Assembly: GCA_016748015.1 (NCBI GenBank)
Contig: JAAOMT010000570.1
Coordinates: 128,043-192,042 of the forward strand
Length of the DNA: 64,000 nucleotides
Reading direction: 5' to 3'
Source of the DNA: Geosiphon pyriformis
Taxonomy: Eukaryota > Glomeromycota > Glomeromycetes > Archaeosporales > Geosiphonaceae
Below the pieces are notes generated by a model. The model was not told the origin of the DNA, ran no database searches, and was given only the letters and a program-made list of their open reading frames with translations. The position numbers and the translations under genes are program-made. This document shows, in pieces, positions 35,240 to 45,326 of this stretch. Within the stretch, counting starts at the first letter, position 1, and each line of letters opens with the position of its first letter.

Positions 35240-36419
35240 GAAACAACTACTCTATATTCCACTCAAATGCAAAGATTGCAACAAAAAACTTTCATCAATG
35301 GAAACATGTATTTCTCCAGAAGAGGAATATGAAACTCGTACCTGTTACTTTTGCAAAGCATGCCATAGAGAACGATTTGGATCTCCAAAAAGAAGTGGAA
35401 AATAGGACAACACACCTTGCCTTACATGTGGAGAAATACTACCAGAAGAATGCAATTGGATTGATGTAGCATTGAGAGGAGAAGTATGTGATCAAACCTG
35501 TCAATATGCTCTATCAATTTCGAAAAAAGTCAGAAAAAAGACACCATTTGATGCAGCATACAACAGTGCTCTCAATAAACTTTACCACTACCCTCATGAT
35601 GCTGAAATGATTTTTGATCTAGCAATAACATTAATCAATGGAGCCACTCAAGAAGATGTCCGCCAAATGAAAGAAGCTGAATATATTGAGTACACCATAG
35701 AATTAGCTGGATTTGATTATGAAGATGAAGTAGAAACCTACCACCAAATTGCAAGCCACACATATCCGACCAAAGAAGCTCAAATTCAACGATTAGAGCA
35801 AATGAACATTCAATTGTGTGAAGAATATGTTATGTCTTGTGATGACCAATGGTGTTTAGAATGTTATGCTCTTAGCATTTCTCTGCCAGATGAGAATGAT
35901 AAAAATGAAATCGAATTTGAAGTATCTGAACAAATAAAAGAACTACCAACCACTCCCATTTATCTTCTTAAAAAGCAACCACCTCTACAACTTAAATATT
36001 TTGACAACCATGGCCAAGGAATCAGACCAGAAAAAGCACACGAAATTGATGCTGGATATGACTTGAGATACCCAGGAAAAGATACTTTGATTCTCCAACC
36101 AAAGTTTTTGACAAAAATCAATCTAAAAATTGCTCTTAAAATTCCACCAGGAGCAATGGTTCAAATTGTCTCCAGATCATCATTGGCAAGCAAAGAAATC
36201 AATATTAGAGGAGGAGTTATAGATGCAGGATACACTGGAGACATTACCATTATGTTACAGAATGAGACAGACAAACCATTCAAAATTGAACATGCTGAAA
36301 AAATTGCTCAAGCAATTTACTTACTCTTAATCAACATTTCGGGTTTACAATCAGTAAACAACAGAGAACAATTGGGAAAAAGTGAAAGAGAAACTCAAGG
36401 TTTTGGTTCAACTGGATGA
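35240..36419 (+). pseudogene. Cysteine-rich domain plus dUTPase of Gypsy-2
   Basis: The first part has a row of Cys pairs ('CKDC', 'CYFCKAC', 'CLTCGE') in the same order as in Gypsy-1. It contains a TAG at 35403-35405 where Gypsy-1 has Trp ('GKWDN'). The second part (35472-36419) ends in a dUTPase with all five motifs: 'EIDAGYDLRYP', 'SRSSLA', 'GGVIDAGYTGD', 'KIAQAIYL' and 'TQGFGSTG'. In motif 5 the usual Arg is replaced (RGxxGFGSTG expected, 'RETQGFGSTG' seen). The enzyme would keep uracil out of the cDNA. Confidence 0.9.
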
Positions 36420-36968
36420 TTTACAGTTCCAGTAAACATAGTTCTTAATACACAAAATGAATCTCACCAGATTCTTTAACTCCCTCAGCCAATTATCATT
36501 TCACCTTTTGGAGAACATCACGAAATTTACACTTGCTCAAAACCCACCACTACACAACAAATCTTTGAATCCAATGAACAAATCTGTTTGAAGCATGAAA
36601 TATCAATTCCAAACGTTTATATTCCCAAAGGAATGAAAAAATTTCGAGTTACATTCTACAATCCCAATAATTACCCTATTGTTTTATTAAACAAATTAGA
36701 AATTGGAATCATACACAGCAATATCTTTCAAGATGAAAACCCTCAAATTGTCTCTAATTTCATCGAAATTATAAAGCACACTCTACTCCCAAATCCAAAT
36801 ATCATTCCCACTACTGAAAACTACCACTTGTTGGAAAAAAAACTCTCTCGAATCAATATGGGTCTCTTAGAACCTCAACAACAAAGACAATTGAAACAAT
36901 TGATAGCTGAATTTGCAGATATATTTGCAAAAGACAACAATGACTTGGGAAAAACAGACATTGTTTAA
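36420..36968 (+). pseudogene. Linker between dUTPase and RT of Gypsy-2
   Basis: Beta-rich, unrecognised segment (open at 36588-36968) ending in 'LGKTDIV', which leads into the RT fingers in both gypsy elements. Stops at 36417-36419 and 36966-36968 interrupt it. Confidence 0.6.
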
Positions 36969-38265
36969 CATCAGATCCATACAGGAGATGCTCTACCAAA
37001 ACGTTAACAAGTTTATCAAGTGCCACCTGCCAGCCACCAATTTATCAGAGAAGAGATCCAAAGAATGCTCAATAACAGATTGATTCAACCATCAAGAAGT
37101 CCTTGGGCCTCACCAATAGTTTTGGTTAAAAAGAAAAACGGAAAAATTAGATTCTGTGTTGATTATAGACAACTGAATAGTATTACAATTGGAGATGCCT
37201 ACTCTCTTCCAAGAATTGATAACATGCTAGATGCTCTGAGAAAAGCCAAGTTCTTTTCAACTTTAGACCTGGAAAGTGGATACTGGCAAGTCGAAATGGA
37301 CCCAAAAGATAGACCCAAAACAGCATTCACCACTCAAGGAGGAAATTATGAGTTTAATGTTATGCCTTTTGGACTCTGCAATACACCAGCAATATTCCAA
37401 TGACTCATGAATGTTGTATATGAAGAACTCTTATGGCAATCAGTAGTTGTTTATCTTGATAATACTGATGTATACTCACCAAGCTTTGAAGCCCATCTTA
37501 TTCACTTGCGAGAAGTTTTTCAACGATTACAGAAAGCAGGATTAAAGTTAAATATTGAGAAATGTTACTTTGGAAAAACAAGTTTGATCTTTCTTGGACA
37601 CATAGTTAGTAAAAATGGAATCAAACCAAATCCAGGAACAATCAATGCTGTCAAAAACTTTCAAACCCCCAGAAATACTACAGAACTAAGAGGATTTGTG
37701 AGATTAGCCTCTTACTATCAAAAATTCATAAAAAGATTCTCAGAAATTGCCAAACCACTCAATTATCTTATCAACAAAAATGTACCATATAAATGGACTG
37801 AAGAACAACAAAAAGCTTTTAAAATTCTCAAAACAAAATTGACAACAGCCCCAGTTCTTGCTTACCCAGACTTCAACAAACAATTCCAATTAGCCACTGA
37901 TGCTTCACACATAGCATTTGGTGCCATCTTATCACAATTGGATGAAAATGGCTAAGAACAAGTTATTGCCTATGTCAGCAGAACACTCAAGCCAACAGAA
38001 CTCAAATATGGCTCAACTGAATTAGAAGCTGCTGCAGTTATTTGGGCTCTTAAACATTTTCAACAATATCTGAAAAATGGAAAAGAATTTGACATAATAA
38101 CGGACAACATTGGCCTCAAATGGCTCAATAAAAAGAAAACTGAACAAAGTGCCAAACAGTCTCGATGAAATGACTTCCTAGCAGACTACAGATATATTAT
38201 ACACCACAAACCAGAAAAACTACATACCAATGTTGATAGCCTTTCAAGAATGAGACAAGATTAAT
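36969..38265 (+). pseudogene. Reverse transcriptase and RNase H of Gypsy-2 (broken)
   Basis: RT fingers and palm are clear: 'SPWASPIVLVKKKNGK', 'FSTLDLESGYWQV' and 'MPFGLCNTPAIFQ'. A TGA at 37404-37406 replaces the Arg seen in Gypsy-1. The catalytic box is YLDN (37452-37463), not YxDD. RNase H shows 'LATDASHIAFGA', 'STELEAAAV' and 'IITDNIGLKWL', with further stops at about 37953 and 38166. Confidence 0.9.
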
Positions 38266-38321
38266 ACCAACAACAATTCCACCACAACTTACCAACTTAC
38301 CAACAAAATAACCAAACAAGA

Positions 38322-39703
38322 ATGGATCCCAGAAACTACAGCAATCTTAAAAATTATTTGGAGACCCTTACCATGCCAGAAAACTGGTCTCCAAGTGAAA
38401 AACACCACTTACAACACCAATCAAAACAATATTTTATACACCAAAACAAAATTTATTATAAAAATTACAGAAAACCAAACCAGCCACTCAGATTAGTACA
38501 AAAGAATGAAAAAGAAACAATTTTATACAACATGCACACAGATTCGTCTTCAGCACACTTGGGAAAAGAGGAAACAATTCAAAAAACCTTTGAACATTAT
38601 TTTTGGCTTCACATACAAAAAGACATTCGACAATATGTAGAATCTTGTGATAACTGCCAAAGAAAAGGAGGAACTTGCTCCACAGAACCTTTAAATCCAA
38701 TCAAAGTTGGACAACCTTTTGACAGAGTTGGAATTGATTTAGTCGAACCATTACCTATCACAACCCAAGGAAATTGTTATATTGCAGTTGCAGTGGATTA
38801 TCTTACCAAATGGCCTGAAGCTAGAGCCATAGAGCAGATGCAAAATCAGTAGCAAATTTCATCTATGAAGACATTATCTGTAGACATGGATGCCCAATTG
38901 AACTCTTATCTGATCAAAGAACACATTTTGTGAACAACTTGATACAAGAAATTTGTGAACGGTTCAATGTCAAAAGACCTTTATCATCATCTTATCACCC
39001 TCAAACAAATGGACTTGTAGAACATTTTAACAGAACATTGTGTGAATCTTTAGCCAAAGTCTCAACAGACTTTGAACAAGAATGGGATATCTTTATTCCA
39101 TCAGTGTTACTAGCATACAGAACACTAAAACAAAATACTATGAAGCACATACTATTTGATCTTACTTATGGAAGGACAGCAATATTACCAATTAATTTCA
39201 CAGTGGAAACATACCCAGTGCAACCAATCAATGAAAAAAACTTTCAAGAGACACTTCAAAGAAGAGCCTACACTCTTCTTAATACACTGGAAAGAAAAAG
39301 AAGAATAGCAGCAGCTCATATTGAACATTCCCAAGCTCAACAAAAAGAAAGACATAACAACAAATTACCATCTATTACCAACAAATTTAAAGTTGGAAAT
39401 AAAGTTCTCTTACACAGAACTAAGACTGAAAAACAATGGAGTGAGAAATTTGAAAACAAATAGGATGGACCATTTTATATTTACGAAATTCTAGGCAATG
39501 GATCATATAAGTTAAGACTTGATGACAAAATATTAGCAAAAGTTGCACATAGAGACAGACTGAAACACTATCATTTCAGAAACAATCCTGAACCATTAAT
39601 TTCACAAATTAGTACACATTCCCCTTTAATTAATCCTGAAGATATTCCTCGAAATTTAGAACCAATAATTATAATAGAACAACAACCAAACTTGAACACT
39701 TAA
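38322..39703 (+). pseudogene. Integrase of Gypsy-2 (broken)
   Basis: The HHCC zinc domain shows 'H-DSSSAHLGKEET' and 'CDNCQRKGG'. The core has the three acidic residues in 'GIDLVEPL', 'LLSDQRTHF' and 'NGLVEHFNR'. A frameshift near 38850 separates the first Asp from the others, and a TAG at 39461-39463 (Trp expected before 'DGPFYIYEI') cuts the C-terminal domain. Confidence 0.88.
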
Positions 39704-39888
39704 ATTTTACAATAATTCTCTACTAAAAACACAAAGACAAAAATAGTAAATAATTACAAAACACCCAAACCCAAAAACAAATAAAAACCCCATATTCAAA
39801 AAATAATTTTCTTTATTTTCTCTTTTCATAATTAGTCAATTTTATCATAATTATTTCCCAAAATATTCAACAAATATCCCAAAAATTA

Positions 39889-40378
39889 ATGGTAGCCTTG
39901 AAAACACTCCTTGACTTATTTATAATGATTAATGGAAGTCAAATTAAATACATTCAGAAAGAAACCACAGCTCCAGTAGCAAATTATTTGCAGAACTATC
40001 ACCCCTATAGAAGAGAAACAAGAAGTCACTTTGAGAATAGATTACCAAGACTTTTGAAGCAGGCACTAGAAGAAAATCTGCTAATTGCCCCTATTAACAT
40101 TCCACCAAATGCTACAATGCAACAAAAACTACTACTACTTCTTAATGAACAGAACAATGAACACACCCCTATCTATAAATACTTTCAAATTGGAAAAACA
40201 CTTTATGAACAAAAACTGGAACTTGAAGCAACAAATCTCACTCCTGAAGTTATACAAAAACAAATCTACAATGAATTCAAAGCAGCAGCTGGACCAACAA
40301 ACACTTGCTACAAACTTAGAGCAGCTTTTAGACTCTATGATTTGTTTAATACTTGTGAAAATGTTCTACAAAATCCAA
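39889..40378 (+). CDS. Extra ORF of Gypsy-2 in the env position, unknown function (3' end lost in gap)
   Basis: An open frame of at least 163 codons starts after the integrase and runs into the N gap. It is hydrophilic and helical, rich in Gln, Asn, Leu and Tyr ('VIQKQIYNEFKAAAG', 'YKLRAAFRLYDLF'). There is a hydrophobic stretch near the N-terminus ('LLDLFIMI') but no convincing membrane anchor. A related, broken ORF occurs at the same place in Gypsy-1. It has no stops, unlike the pol frame beside it, although it is short. I do not recognise the family. Confidence 0.6.
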
Positions 40379-40429
40379 NNNNNNNNNNNNNNNNNNNNNN
40401 NNNNNNNNNNNNNNNNNNNNNNNNNNNNN
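40379..40429. other. Assembly gap (51 N)
   Basis: The run of N hides the end of the extra ORF, the polypurine tract and the first 59 or so bases of the 3' LTR. Its true length is uncertain: aligning the LTRs leaves too little room for all of these parts. Confidence 0.99.
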
Positions 40430-41320
40430 TTCATTAGTATATTAATATCATTTCAAATTATCATTTATTATTTAATCAATTATCACATATCACGATTCAA
40501 TTAAAATAATCTAATTAGTATAACAGAAAGTAAGATGATCAAATTACACAATATCCTGAACTTTGTAACATTCAAAAATTCGCCGAAATTATGAATAGTT
40601 CACCCAAATTAATCAATAGTTCAGCGAAATAACTTGTAGTTCATCAAAATGTATCTTTAGTTTGCCGGAATTTGGGCAAAGAGAAAAAAAGTGCAAGTTC
40701 ATAAACTAGTACTACAACAAGTTGTATAAAAGAAGAGCTTTTCTCTTCTGGAAAATGTATCTTACTTTAGATTTACTTAGAACCAATTCTATACACACAA
40801 AAAGAAATAAATACCAAATAATTTGAAAAACCAAATTTTTTAATTATTGCTCTTGGAAAATTCCCAAAAACCAACTAACATTTCGAAATTAATTAGCTAC
40901 CAATTTCAGTAAACTGTTAGTGACTCCAGGCCTGGATAGAAAACGTTTCTCTTGATAAAATTCTATTTCTTTTATATTTCTTTTATTTTCTTTTATTTTT
41001 CTTACTATAATCACTAGGGTAGCCTACAGACAAGATTCCTGTAGAAGAGTTGACTTTTACAGCAAAGTAACTACACATTTTTAGTGAGCTTCCAGACGAG
41101 CAATTCCTGGGAAAGAGTTGACGTTTATTACAATGTAACTACATAAAGTAACTGGCAAAGAATTGGCCATTCTACTTATAAGCCCAGCAGTTCAAATTAT
41201 AGGAGATAATTTGAAGATAAATTCAGTTATTGGAGGTTCAACTACTTCCTGAAAATGTAAATTCACAGCAAATCAACATTACCAACATTTAAGAAAAGAG
41301 ACCAAAAACCTCTGGTAACA
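40430..41320 (+). repeat. 3' LTR of Gypsy-2 (start hidden by gap)
   Basis: Aligns with 31684-32594. By hand I count 19 single-base differences, all transitions, plus one 20-bp deletion within the short-motif array. It ends GGTAACA. Confidence 0.93.
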
Positions 41321-42007
41321 GGGGCATATTGAGAGAAATAACTGCAAGCTAAAGAAGAGAAAGGGAAAAAGAAAAGCTATTCTATCTCAAATTATTCTTA
41401 TTTGTGCTGAATAATTAATTAAAAAAATAAAATAATAATAATAAAAATTAAATTATTGTTATAAATTTATTAAAAAACTTATTTATATCTATTTGTAAAT
41501 AAAACTGTTATTTATTAATTAAATTCATCAAAAAAATAATTTTTAATCAAAATTATTTATGTTATTACTAATAAATCAAAAGCTTTATTATTTTATTTAA
41601 AAAAAAATAATTAAGACTATTAATATTTTATGTTTCTAAAATAGAAAAACACTTTAAACAATTGCAAAAAAATTAATATAATTAAAAAAAATATTGGTAT
41701 TTTTAAAAAAATTGTTAAAAATTTAAATAAAAAAGTTATTAATTTAAAATAAAATATATATAATTTACTTATTAATAATATGGTTAATAATAATTCAAAT
41801 TTTTTTGTTAACAAAAAATTTTTTGTTAAATTAATGGCTTTTTAAAAGTTTTAATTACTTAATATTAAGTCAAACATTAATAAGTTTACTGTATAATTAA
41901 TTAGTTTGGTTCTTAATAATTATACATAAAATAACTGTATTAAATAAGTTTACTTCTTTAAATTCAACTTAGTTTAATTTAAATTGGTTTAAGTAACTAA
42001 TTATATG
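41321..42007. other. Possible LINE-A leader, then AT-rich spacer
   Basis: The first 60-70 bp after the LTR (purine-rich on the plus strand) may be the displaced 5' leader of LINE-A. The rest is A/T runs without genes. It ends in the T-run that is the LINE-B poly(A) tail on the other strand. Confidence 0.45.
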
Positions 42008-42141
42008 TTTTTTTTTTTATTATGTTTTATAAGTGAGATCCAAACACTACCTAGAGCTATACATCAAAGAAGTGACATAAACTAAGTATGAATCATGCTC
42101 TTTCTACACGCGACCAGCCACTCAGGCCAATCAGGACAACA

Positions 42142-43644
42142 CTACGCAGCTATATGTACCGAAACAGAATTACTAGCACCAGAAAAAAAAAAACATTGTT
42201 TACGAAAGCCAAAACAAATGCCAAGAGCTTCAGTCACACCAAGTAGCCTAACAACACCAGCCGAGAACCTAAAAGCTGAGCCAGAGACCAAGACAAGAAC
42301 TGAACTGTCAAGTGGAATGAGATTATTTTTTTCCATAAATGCACGATGCCTAACCCAAACCAACTAAATATCATTCTTAAAAGCAAAACTAAGGGAATGC
42401 ACAAACTCAACAATATTCAAACTAGCAACCTTATGAGATTTGAAAACAGAGACAGCTTCACAAAGCCACTCACTAAAAACAAACCCTTTAAAGAGAGCCA
42501 TAAATACAGAGACATCAGAGGCACAAGAAAACAACAATTGCAGCACACAGGAAGAAGAAAGAGACAGGCCAGAAAACACTCTCTAAGATCTCAAACATGT
42601 ATCCAATATCTGAAGACACGCAGAGTCATCAACTTTGCAAGAAAAAGCATGATCTGATGTCTCCACCTCACCACAATATAAGCACAATACACTGGGGTAT
42701 CTTCTGTTATATAAGTGTTTACGAACAGCAACAGGCAGCCAGTGGTGCAATGCCTTCATAAAAAAACTGCACACATCTGCTGTGGGCCTGCTAGTGTGGC
42801 CAGCAGCCATGTGTGAATCAGGATGCCATACCAGTAAGGAGCAGGACCAATCAATGTCCGCAAACAAACTAGCAGGCAGAAATTTAGAACCAGAACCAAC
42901 CTCCCAGTGCACACGACTGATAGAACGAAAAATATCACAAACAAAATGCCTAAAATTGCCAGAAACAGCCCCACCGTCTACCAACAAGAAGTGTGCATAC
43001 AAATGAGAAGGAAGGAACCAGCCCGAGTGAGAAGAAGCCCCAGCTATAGCATTAGCACGTTCATTTCCAATCACACCAGAGTGACCTTTCACTTTGTGCT
43101 ATTCAACCATCAAATTTTTGCCATGAATAACATTTACAATATGCTGGCATTCGACCCAACAACAATTGCGAAAATCCGGATGCACCAGACCCAATTCTGA
43201 CTTGTAGGCATCCAGAGTGGCTTGACTATCAGAGAACAGATGAACAAAACTAGAATGGGAGACACACTCCAGTACCAGCACAATAGCCTGCATTTCCACC
43301 AAAGTAGAAGACAACAGACCTAAAACTCCAACACCCAAACTCAGATCAATGTCACTGAAAAAAACTCCAGCCCCAGCCATGCAATTCTCGGTACCAAGGT
43401 GTGTTAAAGACCCATCCGTATAAACAGAAATGCTACTAGAAAGAACTTGGGAAAGCCGATCATGAACCAATACAAAGCCAGAAGAGATGAGAATACTTTG
43501 AGGACCCACATTGACCAAAGCAGAAAAAGGGGCACGAGGAGAAGACGCACCAGACAGGAACTCGACAGAAAGCATAAACCACTCAGAAGTCGGGCCACAG
43601 GGGTCCAACCTCTTCCACCACTTGAACTTGTACCAGTCAAACAT
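42142..43644 (-). pseudogene. LINE-B RNase H and C-terminal zinc knuckle
   Basis: RNase H begins 'VYTDGSLTHLG' near 43415 and continues with 'STLVEMQAIVL' (Glu), 'LFSDSQATLDA' (Asp) and 'KGHSGVIGNERAN' (His, Asn), so its active-site set is visible. A frame change near 43090 separates the last motif. The knuckle 'CLYCGEVETSDHAFSC' lies near 42640-42690. The tail segment ends in 'FRKQCFFFSGA'. Confidence 0.85.
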
Positions 43645-43698
43645 GGCACCATGACAATCATGGAGTTGGTCAACAAAGACAATGCCATATTGCCAGAG

Positions 43699-45018
43699 TC
43701 AAGAAAAGAACCTGACAAATCTAGACTTACCGAGAACGGTAGACATGGGTATCCTACCACAAAACCAAAATGGACTATCAAAAAAACCACTTAAAGATAA
43801 GTTGCAACCGAGGAGAACACAAACAATCCCTGCTAAGAAATTATTCAAAGGGCTGACTCGAACACGAACAGGAACACTCAAAGGATGAACAGGACACCAG
43901 CACAAAACTTGTAAGTCATGAGATCTGTGGGAGAAAAGGCAACCCAGAATTCCCACTGAGTTTGCAAAACAAATAAGGAAAGCAACTTTACTCTCCAATT
44001 GAATCTGGGCAAAAGATTTCAACCCATAGAATGAAGGGTAATGGATCGTGTCACTAGGAAAATCAAGAGGTAATCCAGACTTGGATTTCAAGCCTCTGCG
44101 AATCAAAGCATCCCACTTATTACACACACTGACAAGAACAAAACTAAACTGAGTCCTATAACTGATGATGGGATGGAAGACAGCTAACACTAAATATAGA
44201 AATTGTTTGTTTGATACAGTCTTTCTTAGAACCAAGTTGATAAAAAAATGAACATCTGAATGAGCCTTTGCCAGGCTGGGCTTTAACAGTCCCTCAGATA
44301 ACACAAAGATACCCAGATAATGATATGATTCACCAGATTTAGCTATTGAAATAGGGGATCCACTGATGAAAAAAGAAGGTGCACTGGCACAGCTATTAAT
44401 TGGAATGGCCACTGTCTTATTATTATTAATTGAAATATCATTGATGCAGAAAAATTCACTAGCCACATCAAGAATGTGTTGAGTGGCAGTCAGACTGCTA
44501 CCCACCCAGATCGTATTATCCACAAAAGCACTAGCAGCGAAGAAAGATGACAAACCAGCCTGAAACTCCACACAGCCCGTTTTAGCAACAAAATGAGAGT
44601 TTAATCTGTAACCACATACACTTTCTTGTCTCTTAACTTCACACAAAAGAGGATTGTAAAATATACGCCAAAGAAGAGGTGAAAACACCTCCCCTTGGTC
44701 CAAGCCATTGTGTACATGATAACCATTTGTTAACCCAAAATCAGTCATAATCCGGTTGGTGCGACCACTATGAATATTCCCAAAAAACCTAATAAACCTG
44801 CAGCACATTTTTATTCTAACCAAACTCTTCTTAAGATGATCCCAACCGACTGAGTCATATGCTTTCCACATGTCTTGTAAAACCAGCCAGAGCTCCCAGT
44901 TTTTTTCAAGAGCATCCTTGATCACCGAACCAATTGCAAAAATGGGAGACTGAATTGTAGTGCCTTTGAGAACTAAAAAATTGTCCCCACGAAGAATGTC
45001 AAACTTGCTACATGCCAA
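43699..45018 (-). pseudogene. LINE-B reverse transcriptase
   Basis: A long open stretch carries the RT palm: 'GTTIQSPIFAIGS', 'LQDMWKAYDSVGWDHL' (motif A Asp), 'NGLDQGEVFSPLLWRI' (motif B) and 'AFVDNTIWVGSS' at about 44505-44535. In that last motif the second catalytic Asp is Asn. The thumb and post-RT 'NNFLAGIVC' segment follow. Stops upstream (45019-45330) separate it from the endonuclease. Confidence 0.88.
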
Positions 45019-45326
45019 AGAGATTCTATCAGAGAGAATCTTGGAAAGAATTTTTCAAGCCATCTCAATCAGAGCAATAGGATGAGTGTTTGTGAGCATG
45101 CCCTCCCACTCATAAGATTTGGGAATCATCGACACCCAGGCTTCCTTCCAAGCACTGAGCACAGACTCACCACAAAGACAAGAATTAATGAACACCAAGA
45201 GCATATTAAGAACAGATTTGTCACAGTGCTTTCAAAATTCATTGGAGATGCCCGAGAGACCAGCAGCCTTCCTGTCAGGTAGGTCAGAAACCACGCCAGA
45301 CATCTCATCAAAACTAACACAGCTCA

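Larger units (their letters stand above)
31625..41320 (+). mobile_element. Gypsy-2: Ty3/gypsy LTR retrotransposon with dUTPase
   Basis: Full-length element on the plus strand with LTRs at 31625-32594 and 40430-41320; the start of the latter is hidden by an N gap. Domain order is gag, CCHC knuckle, protease, cysteine-rich domain, dUTPase, RT, RNase H, integrase, extra ORF. About ten in-frame stops, mostly at former Trp, Gln or Arg codons, make it defective. The flanks are 'aggg' and 'gggg', compatible with a 4-bp target duplication carrying one change. It appears to be inserted into the 5' leader of LINE-A. Confidence 0.94.

Noticed and set aside
32640-39703. UGA (and UAG) might be read as Trp, since many retroelement stops sit at Trp positions.
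   Set aside because: Stops also occur at Arg and Gln positions and include TAA. The host genes (Rab, UTP20, A20/AN1, GPN3) use TGG for Trp and normal stop codons, with TGA ending the Rab and the myosin-tail frames. Mutational decay explains the pattern better.
39889-40378. Envelope glycoprotein gene in Gypsy-2.
   Set aside because: No signal peptide, cleavage site, fusion peptide or membrane anchor is visible; only the position resembles env.
43447-43888. Plus-strand open frames opposite the LINE-B RT/RNase H and at many other places over the LINEs.
   Set aside because: They are antisense shadows of the LINE ORF2 frames with biased composition and no known domain.
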